The notes under the pieces: generated by a model
What the model saw: the letters and a program-made list of their open reading frames with translations, nothing else
What the model was told of the DNA's origin: nothing
Databases searched by the model: none
NCBI GenBank assembly: GCA_022701365.1
Contig: JAKUHH010000064.1
Coordinates: 1 to 64,000 of the forward strand
Length of the DNA stretch: 64,000 nt
From: Mycocentrospora acerina
Lineage: Eukaryota; Ascomycota; Dothideomycetes; Pleosporales
Reading direction: 5' to 3'
Shown here: positions 10,479 to 23,764 of the stretch, in pieces
Position numbering within the stretch: the first letter of the stretch is position 1
Layout of the letters: each line of letters opens with the position of its first letter
Position numbers and translations under genes: made by a program

Positions 10479-13400
10479 ATGTCGCATTCGATCACCACTC
10501 CGCCGCAGCGGGGCCATGATTCTTCAGCGTGGACTGCTATCTCGACTATAGATGCACACGCATCGGAACTGCTTCTAAACAAAAATGACGTTGTTCAAAA
10601 CACTCGTTTGCGCAACGATAGCAGCTCTTTGCGTAAGGCGTGAGCAATTCTGAGTCGAAAATTTTGTCTGACCGCCTCGCAGTCCAGCCTGAAGCCACTC
10701 GGTCCAGAACATGGCTCCCTTATACTTTTCGACGAGCTTTCTTGAGCGGTATGGCTGTATTATCGTTATTTTTCTCAATTACGCTTGCCGCATTGTGCGT
10801 CTATTCTGCTCGCAACCACGGCCTGGGAAAGGATGACCGTTCCGTTGGCCTTCTTATAGCATGGCGTTACACGCCGACTATACTCGCCGTTCTCTTCACT
10901 CAAGCTATGGTTATGATTTACGATGACATCAAGCGAACCGAGTCTTTTGCGCGGCTCGCGTGCCCTGACCAGATCGATGCAAGCTATGCTCTTCGATATG
11001 TGCCCAAAGCTTGGTGGAGATCAGTCGCGGAGGGATGCTCGAGGAAAAGATACACTGGACACGTTGGTTGGGTGTTGCTCATCTCGTCGATATCGACCGG
11101 TCTCAGTATACTGGCTGTTTCAGCGCTCTCTTCTTCTCTCCTCGTCCCAAAGCAAATTCTCGTTCGAACTACCGAGAACATGAAAAGGTTCAATATTGTG
11201 CAAGATGGGACTTTTGATTTGATCCCCCAGAGAGAGACGTACTTCCATACCACAAGTGGGTATGTATACAACGTATCAAATTCCATGTGGGTATCCGACT
11301 CTCATGTTGTCCTGCCATTTAGGCCGAACAAATTCGACACACATTCTGACTTATTGCCTGAGGGAGTATGGCAAGCTGAGACAAAGGTGTTTCAAATGGA
11401 ATCAAGCTGTATACCAGTTACATTTGTTGGGCCGACAGAATCAAACATCTCGTATACTTATGAGAGCGACAACATGACCTTCACATACAACTCTGCAGTC
11501 CTCGATGCTGACAAAGCCTTTTTCAACCAAACAATCAATTCTACCTTAAAAGGTATGCTCCTCCAGTCTGACGATGGGTGCAAAATCGAGCTATACGACG
11601 ACATGGCAGCACGATCTATACCGGACCAAGGAGGGCTCTTTTGGTCTAATCTTTCTGCCTCTTACGTCTCGTGGGGAGACTTCAGAGAAGAGCGTGGAAA
11701 TCCACCGGCCTACAGAAAAACAACATGGTCACCCCGTGACAACGACGCAACAATGGAGTTTTCTCAAGAGTGTCTCGGTCGAAACCTAGTCTTAGTTACT
11801 ACTCCATGGAGAGTTTATCGTGCAAACCTCCAGGATTTTGTGTACTGGGGAAACTTTTAGTACAAGGCAGAACTTTGTACTCCCATGTACTATGAAGCTA
11901 CCATATTTGTCAATGCATCAGTATCAGCAGGTGACAGACGTATATCCTTCGATAAGGATGAGTTCAAGAAGAATCGGATACAGCTTGACCAAGGCCAGCT
12001 TGATACTGAGGGCATTGAGTTTTATACATTTAAAGGCAACAAGCCTGGATATGTCACTAAGGCTTCCATCTTCAGAAACACTCGTGAATTCGACGGACTA
12101 AATGAGAATTTACAAACCCACTTTTCTTTCAATACAACAGCGATGCTTCAAGATCCCTCGGTGGCGGTGCAAGCATCTAGACTCAGAGCACGCTTCTTCG
12201 CCGAGCTCCTATTCTCATCTGTCACAGATCAGAAATCTCCAGTTATCGAAGATGTTGTCGGTCATCGCATGTTACTGGAGCGACGCGTCGTGGTGGTTGC
12301 TGAAGTCGCAATCACACTCGCCGTGCTGTTCTTTTGCATGACTTGCTATCTAGTCTACCTAGCATGGGGAGTATCTATTCAGCGAAGGCCACTTGATCTA
12401 TCTGTAGATCCCACCACGACACTGGGAGTTGCTGCATTCTTTAATCAAGTACAACCGGTGGTAGAAGCGGAACATACCACACCAGGTCGCAAGTGGCAGG
12501 GGAAAACGGTGTTGACACAATCCATGTCAGATCTCGCTGTTAGCAAAGTCCACACGCCCAAATATCTTGCAGGTAAGGTGAATGGCCCACTGTATCCAAC
12601 CATCTGACCGTCTGAAGGGTTTGCAACAGATACAACAACAGATGTTGTAGCGCCTCTCAAAGATTGGAGATCGCGAGTACTTCGTACGAAAGGATTGACA
12701 GTTCTATGCTTTCTAGTTGCTGTGGTTGCCACAGGACTTTCGGTGTTGCAGAAATACGCGGATAAGCAAAGACTTTATCGTTCGGCCTTCGTATACGAGA
12801 TGGACATGGGTGTTTTCCAAGCCATAGTCTCGCCTGCTTCCCTATGTGCAACTCTGGTCGCTGTCAGTCTCGCACTTTGGTGGGATATGATAGATAAGGA
12901 AATGCGGACTTTGCAGCCTTATTTGTCAATGGCTCAAAAGCCCGTCGATGTCAAATATGGAGCCATGATGTCCTATGAATCATCGTACTGGGCCTGGGCA
13001 GCCGGGAAGGCAGCCTCAAATAAACATTGGCTTTTAAGCTTAGTCACTTTAGGGACGACGCTCTCTCAGATTCGTAAGTCTCTCTAAATTTTTCAAGTTG
13101 CTTTTTTCCCCAAAGAATAAGGTGCACGGCCTCTTGGTGGTGGATGTCATCTTTGTCAATCCTCGAACCATTGTTGTGGAAACCTTTACTGTGGGTCGGA
13201 GTTATTTGACCTTCTACAGCTGCTGAACAAATCATCCAGTTATTGTTGCCATGGCAGCAGTCTTTGAAATGCAAGCTGGAGTGTACACGCGATCAATAAC
13301 CGTTGACAAGGCTTTTGCGGCCAGACAAGACCACCTCACTTTTCAACACACTGTCTCGTCAACAAACGACTCAATGGATGCCGAATTTTTTCAGGATACT

Positions 13401-15137
13401 ATGAGAACGGTTACGGGAGATTGGCTGTACGGCGCTCTTGATCAGCTAACTTTGCAGACTGAAGCCCCTGCTTGGAGCCGAGATGGATGGAGTTTCACTC
13501 CTATAGTTATGGAGTCATTGCCTGACATTTATCTACGATCACAGAAAGAAGGATCTAGTAGTAACCACGAGAATACAGATCTTTTCTCTTCTGTTGCAAA
13601 CGTTTCGCTCAGTACTTCAGCTATCAGGGCACGATTGGAGTGCCATCGAATCACGCCTATGGATACGTCTTGGTACAATCTGAACGAAACAGCTGTTCTC
13701 GAAGCAGAGCTCAGTAAAAGTGTGAAAAATATGACGGGACGTCTCCATGTCACTGGTCATGTCCTACCACGCACCATCTTTGACGATGACCCATACCGAA
13801 CTACCATCTTTACAACGCCATCTAGAGTATTTTGCTGCGCTAATGGAACCGATAGCGACGCAAACTCGGCTGTTGGATACTGGTCTCATGTCGACCCAGA
13901 TAAATGGTGGGGGAGTCGTTCGTCTTTGGTTGGCTTTGGCCCCAAGATATGGCCTGGCAACTTCACAATTAAATGGATTGTTGGGCCAACGACCACAACA
14001 AACTTGACTATTTACACCAACAGCATTCCTTCGTACTATAAACTAATGCAGTTCATTCAAATTCCAGCCATGGAAATTCTGACTTGTCAGCCAGTCATCG
14101 AACAAGCAGACGCGCATATAATTGTCGCACGTAACTCTGGTAAAGTGCTAGATTTTGAGCTATTGGGAGATCCGCAACCACAGCATGAAATTTGGAAGAT
14201 GAATTTTGATGCCATCAATCTGAATGAATCTAAGGCAGAGCGGTATTTGAAGAATTATACCGCCGAGATGAGGTATGGACTCTCCTTCCCATCGGTGACC
14301 CGCTGGTGAAAGACACCAACTGCCCTCGAGTCAAGCCTGACAAGCCTTCGCATTGGCATTCCCCCGAGTACTGTCGCCATAAAGAGCGAAACCCAGTGGA
14401 ATGAAAAATGGACACTAACTCCACGCAGCTATGCAGTCTATTTTATGACACAGCTTCTTTACGCGGCAAGTTCCCCAGCAACTTCTTCAAATCTCTTCAA
14501 CTTTGAGGACCTCGAGGACGAACGCTTCAACATTCGCGATAAAGATAGAGGGTTGAATATGGATTTCATGAGTTTCTCCAACTATTTTCAAGCCGGAAAA
14601 GACTCCATGGCGCTACTCAACCCCGACAAGCTATTGAACTACTCTCAAATCACATTCCAGACATTTTTCCAGCATTTTGCCAGTCAAACAAAGTGGATTC
14701 ATGGCGAGCCGATAGCACATCAAGCAATAGAGGGACAGAAAGCGGATGTGGTCGCCACCGAGCGTATTGAGGTTTTGATCATGGTCAAGGGTGCTACTTG
14801 GCTTTGCCTTGTAATTTTGTTTCTTCTCATATTGATTCTACTTGTGCTTTTAGTAATGCTCAAGTGGATTTATCCTCCCACAACGATACTTCGCGATGTA
14901 GAGTGTCTGGCTGATGTGCTGGCAATGATTGAGAACAGTCATCAGTTGCGAGCACGCGTTGAGAAATACGGGTTAGAGGAGTTAAAGCAGAGCGGGATGC
15001 AAACGAGATTGGGTTGGTTCAGGGATGCGGAAGGGATTGCGAGATGGGGCATCGAGGTCGCTGATGGAAACGAGGTTGAATGGGTGGAGAAGGCTAAGGG
15101 TTCGACTGAGGACGAGGAGGATATTCTAAGGAGATGA
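10479..15137 (+). CDS. Large DUF3433 membrane protein, interrupted by an in-frame TAG
   Basis: Five exons: 10479-10632, 10683-12572, 12630-13073, 13240-14272, 14429-15137; 1410 codons. Phases agree at all four introns, with CTGAC branch sites in introns 1 and 2. The ATG at 10479 was chosen because its frame runs to the GTAAGG donor at 10633 and joins the WLPYTFRRAF region typical of this fungal family. The protein is a tandem duplicate: each half has two or three membrane segments, a long N-glycosylation-rich outer loop and another membrane segment (for example around 12290-12370 and 14770-14870). Codon 444 (11858-11860) is TAG, just before a conserved LCTPMYYEA stretch, with clear coding sequence on both sides. 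The gene is therefore either broken or relies on readthrough; a 48-nt intron (11813-11860) would also remove the stop but lacks a branch site. Function of the family is unknown. Confidence 0.85.
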
Positions 15138-16500
15138 CCGAAAATCGCATGTCGCTGTTTGTAACGCTACATAAGGCACCGGTCTTTATGAGTGGCGGAT
15201 GTACCATTGGCATGTCCCGTTAAGTGCACTTATTCCGGAGGGTTTTCTTCCTGATAAGGTAAATTATTGAGATAAAAACCAAATATGACAGTAATCTCTA
15301 ATAAAGCTTCTCGGGTATTAGCCATTTGAATTTGCGTCAACTACTAGCGTTATTAGTTTGAAAAAACAAGACACATGTGTATGGCGAACTAAAATCAGAA
15401 TACATGTAGGAGACAATCTAGTATCATTGTTTTACAAATCTTGCGCGGGTAATAAGAGCTCGCATATAGTCCTATTCACATACGGTTGTTTGATATTGTC
15501 AGCGCTTTTTTCAACGTTTCCAAGTCGTCGCCATAGTGCATGGTGATGGACACTACGTCATCAGGAGAAAAACACGTGACACAACACGAAGCTACAACCC
15601 GCGTGTGATTCGGGTTTATTCCATTATAACGTTCCTCAAGTCGTTGGTTGAATGACATCACCTTCATTGCATCGTATAATCTCAACTTCTCTTTTAAGCG
15701 GATGATGTAATCTGACTTGACACTGCCGACTTAAAGAGCCCACGCGTATTTCCTGTCCGATATTTCTAATCATTGTAATCCCAAGAATGGCCCTCAAGAG
15801 CTTTCCGAGAAAGCACAAACGGAGGATAGGCGAGCTATGGCCATAGAGATATAACATAACATAAAAAGTTGTGTAATTAATGACACACGTTATAGAGTTC
15901 ACTTCGGCGGCCTCAAAGCGAAGGTTTGCTCTGGTAGTGCAATGGGTTAAGGCATGCATGGCCATTTTGCCCTAAACCATATTCGAATTATGGGCTTTTC
16001 TGGATTCACAATCTGAACCTCCATCCCTATTTTCACAGCAACCGTTTTCAGCGTTAAGGCCGTAAACGAGCTTTGGATCGTTTCACTTGGCGACTGTGAG
16101 AATCGCCTGGTTTGGATCGACCTAGGGTCCCACTTTACCACCTCACGCTACCCCCATATTTCGGACACGCAACGAGTACCATTGACACAGGACGCGCAAC
16201 CAGCCAAGCATGTCAGATGGGGCTCGGCGGTTCGTTAATTTTGACGTTCCGTTTGTCGCAGATACCGGCTTGTGGGGCCTCGGCGGTCATGCTCAGGGTA
16301 GTCATATCGGTGTCCACCTTTCTTGGCTGATATAGCATGCCAGCGCCCACCCTGAAGCCCACATACAGATATGCAGAGACGGGATTTTTAGTTTCATCAT
16401 ATATCATTTCCTTAGATACAGGTTTTCCCGCCCCCTCTACACCTGGGTCTTTCAACAAGCCTATATACCATTTCTCCAATTTCTTGTCTATCCTTTAGCT
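15138..16500. other. Intergenic with a tRNA-like T-arm at 15977-15993
   Basis: 1.36 kb without a gene. At 15977-15993 a perfect 5-bp stem (CCATA/TATGG) encloses the 7-nt loop TTCGAAT, as in a tRNA T-arm, and 15933-15952 resembles a tRNA D-arm. The acceptor and anticodon stems do not form, so I do not call a tRNA. Nothing else recognised. Confidence 0.4.
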
Positions 16501-18139
16501 ATGGATGTCTATCGTGCTACATTTGCGGGTTCTCTTCTTCTGAACAGTCTCGTTCTATTCCGGTCTTACTCCACACGTACCATCGAACTTCCGGAGACTG
16601 CGAACCCCGAAAAGATAGAGCACCGTGGCCGTGTCGAGACGGATAAGGATAGCGTACGCAAGTTGAAATGGCGCTTCTTTCCCATATATCTTCTGGTGAA
16701 CGGTGCAGACTGGCTTCAGGGTCCCTATATTTATCCTATCTATAAAGGTTTGTCAGAAGCGAGATGTAACCCTGTTAAAGTTTAACCAAGCTGATCTTTC
16801 TAGATGAGAAAGGACTTCCGGAGGAAACCGTCGCATTTCTCTTTCTCGTTGGTTTTGTCTCGGCCGCCATTTCTGCCTCGTTTGTTGGGTCATTTGCCGA
16901 TCGCTACGGCCGCCGAACAGCATGTCTGGCTTACTGTGCGATTTACTCACTTTCCTGCCTTACGATTCTCACCGATAATATTATGATACTATTCTTCGGT
17001 CGTATTCTTGGCGGCATATCAGGAACTCTGCTTTACAGTGTATTCGAGAGCTGGCTTGTTGCTGAATTCAACAACCTGGTGTTGGAAGACGTGGGCTCAA
17101 CTCTGAGTGGCATCTTCAGCACAATGACTACACTTAATAGTGTTGTTGCCATCTGTGCGGGCGTCTTGGCTGAGTGGTTAGTTGATACTACTAAAACAGC
17201 AAAAGCTCCTTTCCTTGCATCAATTGGCTGCATGTCTCTCGCATTCATGGCGATGACTAAGTTTTGGGTAAGGGATCCATGTGTGCTGATTAGAAACGCA
17301 ATAGCTGATAATCACAAGGGAGACAACTACGGGACCAATCATCGGGACTTGTCTGACGAACCAACACTCCTTCAGCAAGAGGAGGCAGGTTTCGATAGCT
17401 CCACAACCTCAAGTCTCAAGTCCATTTTGCAAGGTAAACAATGGTGTTCACCTCTTAGCGCCCGCACAGTGCTGACAATTTCCTTCAGACGTCAACATTC
17501 TCGTGCTTGCCTTAGTTTCCTGTTTCTTTGAGGGATCAATGTTTCTTTTCATCTTCTTCAAGTTTCCAGCACTAAAACAGTCTCATCGGCTATCAGGAGC
17601 GACTGATGGTACGTGTAATCTCGAAGTACATTTGATAAAGACTTACAGGTTGCAGAACTTCCTTTCGGACTGATATTTGCCATTCTCATGTGCTCGATGA
17701 TGCTCGGCTCCATGCTTTATAACAATCTCACAACAGCAGTAACTCCTCTCCCTGCCAAACCTATTCTCACGGGGACGCTGTTTGTCGCATCTTTATGTTT
17801 CTTTGTCCCTGGTCATTTCCGTGATGAGCGTGCAACACTTTGGTGCTTTTGTATTTTCGAGCTTTGCTGCGGTATATACTATCCGGTCATGGCATCTTTA
17901 AGGGGAAAGCTCATTGCAGACGGTTCGAGAGCTAGTGTGTACGGAATGTTGCGCGTTCCACTCAATGTGTTTGTCGTGCTAGCACTGAGCACAACAAAAG
18001 AAGGTATGTCGTTTATTGGAGACGAGATTGTTCAGACGATTAACTATTTTCAGGCGAGGCACATCGCGACACGGTCTTCACCACGTGCAGCATCTTGTTG
18101 ATGGTCGCTGCAATAGTTGCATTTAGAACATTAACCTAA
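16501..18139 (+). CDS. Major facilitator transporter, MFSD5-like (molybdate-anion transporter family)
   Basis: Six exons: 16501-16747, 16804-17267, 17319-17433, 17489-17608, 17656-18003, 18054-18139; 459 aa. Shows the family's GADWLQGPYIYPIYK segment after the first membrane span, the ADRYGRR loop between spans 2 and 3, and FESW in the middle of the N-half. The 51-nt intron at 17268 was chosen because removing it yields FWGDNYG, close to the WGENY motif of MFSD5 proteins. The protein should be polytopic (10-12 spans). In algae and animals relatives import molybdate; the substrate here is inferred from the family only. The stop at 18137-18139 lies in the short last exon. Confidence 0.88.
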
Positions 18140-18787
18140 GGCGCACTCTCTTCCCTTGAATTTAAATAGACATTTTACCCATGCGACGTCGCAAAAACAA
18201 TCATAACACAAACTGTTCCTATCTTGTTTGTATCGTCATCACTATATTTAACTGTAATAACATCATAGTTTGCGGTACTTTCTTGGAGCACCTTGACAGC
18301 CGCACGCGTGTCGCCGCCGATCCTCGCCTATCACTCATCCTTTGGTGAAACACAGTTGTGAGATCGACACCCCACATCCCCGCAAGTCTAAAACGGTGCA
18401 TCGCCGGTGGAGCCGGTTGTGCTTGCCGCCAACTAAGAGACGTTACATACCGGTGCACGTTTCATCGGCAATATATAGGAGGCTCGTTTTAGAAGTCACC
18501 TACCAGTGAAGCCAGTGCGGCCATGCAGATCCTCATCATGATACTTGGGTAGTCGCACCTCTGACAATGGCATGTGTCCCGCTGTCTATTTTGCCTTGGC
18601 CTACGATTGGAGTTTTGAATCGATGTGAAACTTGACACATGGTCCGATTTGTTCGAAGTGTTACCAATACATAGCTCGCTCTTCCATTTCATTTCAGTTC
18701 CCATCCTCTAGCTGGTCTACTGTTGAGTCAAACTACTTCTTCTGCTCTACATTTTTTTATAGATATAGTACCAACATAGAGTTTGCA
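18140..18787. other. Intergenic, presumed promoter of the METTL24-like gene
   Basis: 650 bp with no open frame of interest and no clear TATA box close to the next start. A TTCGAAGTG-like word and pyrimidine-rich runs lie near 18650-18760. Nothing else recognised. Confidence 0.4.
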
Positions 18788-19904
18788 ATGATACGGTCGT
18801 TCACAGGTTGGTCTAGCGACAAAATTGCAGCTCTGCTGTGCTAACCAGTTTCCAGGACGCGTTGTCACGATCGTTGTTGTCGCTATTTTCCTCGTCGCCT
18901 TTCTCAATAACGAACAATCTGCCCTCCTCCCATATTTTCCTCTGGCGCAAACACAAAGCTCATCCAAGCTCGTTTCTTATCCACCATCATGGCTGCACGA
19001 CCGCATGGCCCTCTCCGAAAAGTCTTGGGAGAAGAGCGTTAAGCAACGGGAGAAGATGGCTGCTTCGCATCCCAACAATCCCAAAGTCCCCTTCTTCCCC
19101 ACAGACTTTCTGAAATATCCTTTCACAGTCTGGGACTTCTTTCCTGCCACGTGGACATGTCCGCATGACTTTCAGCGCGTGGGTAGGATGGGTGACGGTG
19201 GGAAATGGGTCTGTGGTATGAGTATCTATGAGAACCTTTCAGCCAAGAGACCTTCCGTTGAAGAAGCAGTGGAAATCCGCGAATCCAAGTCTGCTCTCAC
19301 TGTCCAACAAGAACAAGGCGGTCTAGTCATATACTCCTTTGGGATCAATGGCGAATCTTCATTTGAAGCTGAGATGCTAGATCGCGTACCTAGTGCGCGC
19401 TTCTGGGGCTACGATTTCTCAGTTGAAGGCTGGGGCCCACAAATTCCTATCACGCAGCGCCATCGAACATTTTTCAAAAAGGCAGGAATTGGTGCAGAGG
19501 ATAAAGAAGCTACAGATAAGCTGCCACCGTTCTTCAGCATCGATACTCTCATGAGGCAAAACAATCACACATACATTGACATCCTCAAGATCGACATCGA
19601 GGGTAGCGAATACGATGCCCTGGACGCGTTTATGGACTCGCTGGACAAAAGGGGACAAAATGTCATTCCGATCGGACAGGTAATGATTGAGCTGCATCTC
19701 GGAAATGGAGATCCAGGAGAAAAGGTTGATTTTGAGCGGCTCCGCAAGTGGTGGGAGAGACTAGAGAAGATGGGCATGCGACCTGCTTGGATGGAGATCA
19801 ATCTCTTTGCTGTCACGCTTGGATCGAAGAAAAGCAACCCAAGGTGTACGGAGTTTGTTTGGGTGAACGCGAGGGATCAGCAGAATGTGCTTTGGAGGGG
19901 TTAG
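18788..19904 (+). CDS. METTL24-like methyltransferase-domain protein, type II membrane anchored
   Basis: Two exons: 18788-18806 and 18856-19904 (355 aa). The 49-nt intron has a textbook TGCTAAC branch site and TTTCCAG acceptor, giving a start MIRSFTGRVV followed by one membrane span at about residues 9-25. The alternative is an unspliced ATG at 18825. The lumenal part matches the METTL24-type methyltransferase domain: RMGDGGKWVCG, YSFGINGESSFEAEML, FWGYDFSV, and LKIDIEGSEYDAL. A short N-terminal anchor followed by a lumenal catalytic domain suggests a Golgi or ER location (inference). The methyl acceptor is unknown. Confidence 0.85.
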
Positions 19905-21283
19905 CAATCTTGTGTGGACATAGATGGATGAGCTATAAAAAACAAACATGAAGACGTATCATCCCTCATCATTTGTTGTGACAACACAACTTTGGATAAA
20001 TTTTAATCTGATGGTGACTCTGTCTTGCAATATTTTTGAAAGAATACTGCCACTTAAACATTGTTCTGAAAAAAACATCTAATAGTGGTCCGACTAGGGA
20101 TTTCAGAGGTTCATAGTCTCTCACCATTATGTTGCAACGTTTATCGATAATTGCAGATATTTACATGAAATTATTGTAGTCTCAAGCAAAGTTTTTAGTA
20201 CAAACTCTATCATACTACCCTCCAACCTTGCTTTAGAAAGTTTACCTCAATCAACTCACTGTAGTCCACGATTTTTTCTGTTCCAAGGGTCTCACTCGTT
20301 CACCATTACGCTAGCATTGTCAAATCTTTGACAACATGGATGAATGACTTCCTTCTTTCGATTCATTAATGATTAGTTCGACGTTAATCAAACGAACGTA
20401 ATAGCAACTCTGACGGAATGAAGTTACAGGAAATTAATAGGTTAAGCTCAGTGTATGTGAGGCAAACGATTAAAATCAATTGAGACCAGTATAGTCAAAG
20501 GAAGACATTCCCCCTTTGGAACAATCCAAATTTGGTGCCTCGCGGGTTTGTGATTAAGTATTATCTAGATGACCAGATTGAGGTTACGAGATCTCAAGGT
20601 GAAACCAAAGCCATCATTTCCAAAATACAAAATGAACATGTATTGATAGATAAAAAGCCATGCATGATACAATAAACGGCAATCAACGTCAATATGACAG
20701 TTCATGAAAGCTAAACACTTGTATCAATCCTGGTTTCAGCGAGTCAAGAATACACGCTCCAGAGGACTGCTGCTAGACGAGCTTCCTACCCTGAGCCGGA
20801 GAGAACCAGGGCGAATTTAAAAATCTATCCAGATGCCATGTTACATGCCGAGCACGTTCAGATGCTGAGAAACGCTCTGTTAGGCCAGAATTTGGAATCA
20901 TTGGAAGCATATCGACGATGGTGACAAGGGGGCGATATTAACCGTCTTCGGCTAGCGCGATCGACATGTTATCTTGTTAGCGCACTTCCAGTATTTTCCG
21001 ACTTATCGATATCGCACCCAGAACCTCCAACAAACAGACAAGGTTACAGATCACATCGATTCACTAGTGTCATCGTGTAGCTGCCATCCATTTCTTTTTG
21101 TAATCACTGATGCGGAGTCGTCGTGCATGGTGTTTTTCCTATTTCACACATTTCGCCGCTTCTTCAACACCTTGAGCTCATCGTCATCATACGTCACAAC
21201 AAACCACCGACCAGCCATAGTGTGTAACCAATTGCTCTTACCAAAAAGCCTGGACGCGCCTTTTTGAGATCCGTAGGTCTCAC
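19905..21283. other. Intergenic, nothing recognised
   Basis: 1.38 kb, AT-leaning, between two plus-strand genes. The right third (about 20970-21283) is CT- and TC-rich and probably contains the YVC1 promoter and leader. No repeats or RNA genes seen. Confidence 0.45.
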
Positions 21284-23764
21284 ATGTCTGGCCTGACTTC
21301 AAACCCAGACTGGAAGCCTACAGGCAGCTCCGCATATGGCACCTTTCCGCGACCGAGACTAAGCTCGGGCTTGAGCAGCCAAGACAGCGTCGATGGTACT
21401 GCCGTGCAAAGCAATGGCGGTGACATTTCGCCAAAGCGCAAACCCTCTCCACCTGCACGCCAATCATCAAGACATATCGAGTTTAGGAACCATATGAAAC
21501 GACCACACTTGACTGATAGCCAACGTACGCTCAGCGATGCCTTGAGAGCCGCGAAAAGTAGGGAGGACCAGGAGACGCTGATGCCAGGCGACGTCGATGC
21601 AGGCTCGGACGGGTGTTTTAATGCTGGCGGTGAGCCTGTAGGACCAAGAGAGGTGTTTGCTCCTTATCAGCACTCAGAATTGAAAGTGTACTATAACATC
21701 CATCGGTGAGTACAAAAGTCGCTGTATCGGTAGGTAGTAATATGCCACCGAAAAGAATATGCGCACAACCCGGCCATAGGCGACGTACGGGTCTCATATA
21801 GCAGCGTTAATGGTGGGACTTTTTAATTGTATCATAATCTGACACTTGGTAGTATACGTAGGCTCCTCTTAGCCGTTATCGAGGATCCTTATACGGTTGA
21901 GCAGCTCAGAGAGCCACGTATGAATGTTCTCATTGTCAAGCCACTTGTTGATCGGCTGTATGACGAGGATGATATTTCCATTGGTAGGCTTTTCAACCCT
22001 GCACAAAGAATACATTGCTTATAAGAGTTAGTGTATTGCCTCCTGGTCAATCGTATGCAGTTCTTGCGCGAACAACAATTTCAGCAACACCATCAAACAG
22101 TAGATCTTACACGCGCCAATCTCTGCGAACTAGTAGCGATGAAAGTCCTGCGTCGACATGACGAAGAAAGCACTGGCAAGGCAGGCCTTTTACTTCTTGC
22201 GCAAATTCTTGTCGCGCCATTTCAACCTTTCCAAGGAGCCCCTGAAGAACGCTGTCCACAGAGACACATACCGTCAGAGTACCAGGGAAAAGGTGATTAC
22301 GACGGTAAGCTGACGGCTCTGGAAGTTGCCATTGTATCTGAAAGTAAGGTGCTGCTAAGCAGTTCTGCCTCTCAGAAGGTGATTGACGCTGTGTATCGCG
22401 GCCGTATCGTGTACACTCCGACTACTTTCATCGACATCATCCCTGATCACTATAAGCACAAGGCGATCTCTCTTTACGACCCACGGAAGGCTCCGTTGCT
22501 CAATCAGTATCGTCTAATGGTGCCACGGACACGCAACGCCATTGAAGTAGTACAGTTCGTGCTGCTCCTGGCATCTTATTGTTGGTGCATGCATAAGCGG
22601 CAAGATCATGCATTTACTACTGCTGAGGCCATATTCATGCTCTATGGCGGTGGATGGGTGCTGGATGAACTCGCTTCTTGTCTCGAGCACGGATGGGAGG
22701 TTCATACACAAGAACTTTGGGCCTTTCTGGACGTTACCTTTTCTGGCATCTACATCATCTACTTCGGCATGCGAGCTCATGGCTGGATGATCGGAAACGA
22801 CGAGACGGGTAGGCAGGCGCTTGATGTCCTCGCCGTCGCTGCTCCCATACTTTTCCCACGTATTGCGTTCAACCTGATGCCGGAGAATATGCTCTTCATT
22901 GCCTTGAGAGCCATGGTCAAGGAATTTACAGCCTTAAGTCTTATCGCATTTTGGTGTTTTGGTGGTTTTCTCCTCGCACTGAAATGGCTGAGCCTTAGCA
23001 ACCCGGAGGTCGGCTCCGAGCAATCTCCAAATGTCATCACCATCTCCAAATGGATGCTCTGGATTTGGTTTGGGTTAGATGGCACAGGTATTGATGAAGC
23101 GCCCAGGTTCCACGAAATCCTCGGTCCTACCCTCATGGTTATCTACGCCTTCATTGGGAACACGCTGTTTTTGACGGTGTTGGTCTCGATTCTTTCGAAC
23201 ACGTTTTCCAAGATCGCCGTCGATGCCACAGCAGAAGTACAGTTTCGTCGTGCCGTCATGACCTTTGAAGGCGTAAAGTCCGATTCTCTTTTCGCCTATC
23301 GTCCACCTTTCAATCTGCTGGCCTTTGTCGTGTTGCTTCCACTGAAATTTATGCTCTCCCCACGCTGGTTTCACAAAATCAACATCACGGCTGTCCGCAT
23401 ACTTAACGCGCCTATCCTTCTATTTCTTGCCTACCACGAGCGCCAATCTCTCTGGAAGCCCGTCCGACGCCGTAGTGTCAGCGGTCCCGGGCCTACTAAG
23501 CGCTCAAAATGGCTCTTTGACGGCGGATTTTGGGCGTGGAGCAAGATGAGTCCACATGAAGACCTTCGTGCTGTATTTGAAGACGAGCCACCGCAGAACA
23601 TTGTGCAACAGATTGAGGAGGAGGATGATCTCGAGGATGCAATACTGGAAAACAGTTTCGCGGGCGCAGCGGGCGCGGGAGCCGCGAGCCGAAGTATTAG
23701 TCCCGGCAGCGTGCTAACAAGGCGGAGGAGATTGAGCAGTGTGTGGCCGGGTCCTGCGGGATAG
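21284..23764 (+). CDS. YVC1: Vacuolar TRP-type cation channel
   Basis: Three exons: 21284-21705, 21853-21983, 22032-23764; 761 aa. Releases Ca2+ from the vacuole on hyperosmotic or mechanical stimulus in yeast. The splice points restore YNIHR-IRRLLLAVIEDPYT and DDISI-VYCLLVNRMQFLREQ, both characteristic of the TRPY family. The first 130 residues are a hydrophilic tail. Six or more membrane spans follow between about residues 350 and 650, with a pore region ending in WFGLDGTGI and a following span GPTLMVIYAFIGNTLFLTVLVSIL. The C-terminal tail contains an acidic EEEDDLEDAI stretch, like the Ca2+-sensing acidic patch of Yvc1 (inferred). Intron 1 has a CTGAC branch site. Confidence 0.93.

Noticed and set aside
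11813..11860. Possible 48-nt intron that would remove the TAG of the DUF3433 gene
   Set aside because: GT and AG ends exist and length is a multiple of three, but no CTRAY branch site is present and the sequence before the stop reads as ordinary coding. Kept only as an alternative.
16112..16479. Open frames before the MFS transporter start
   Set aside because: No frame joins the transporter through a good splice site; ATG at 16501 fits the family N-terminus.
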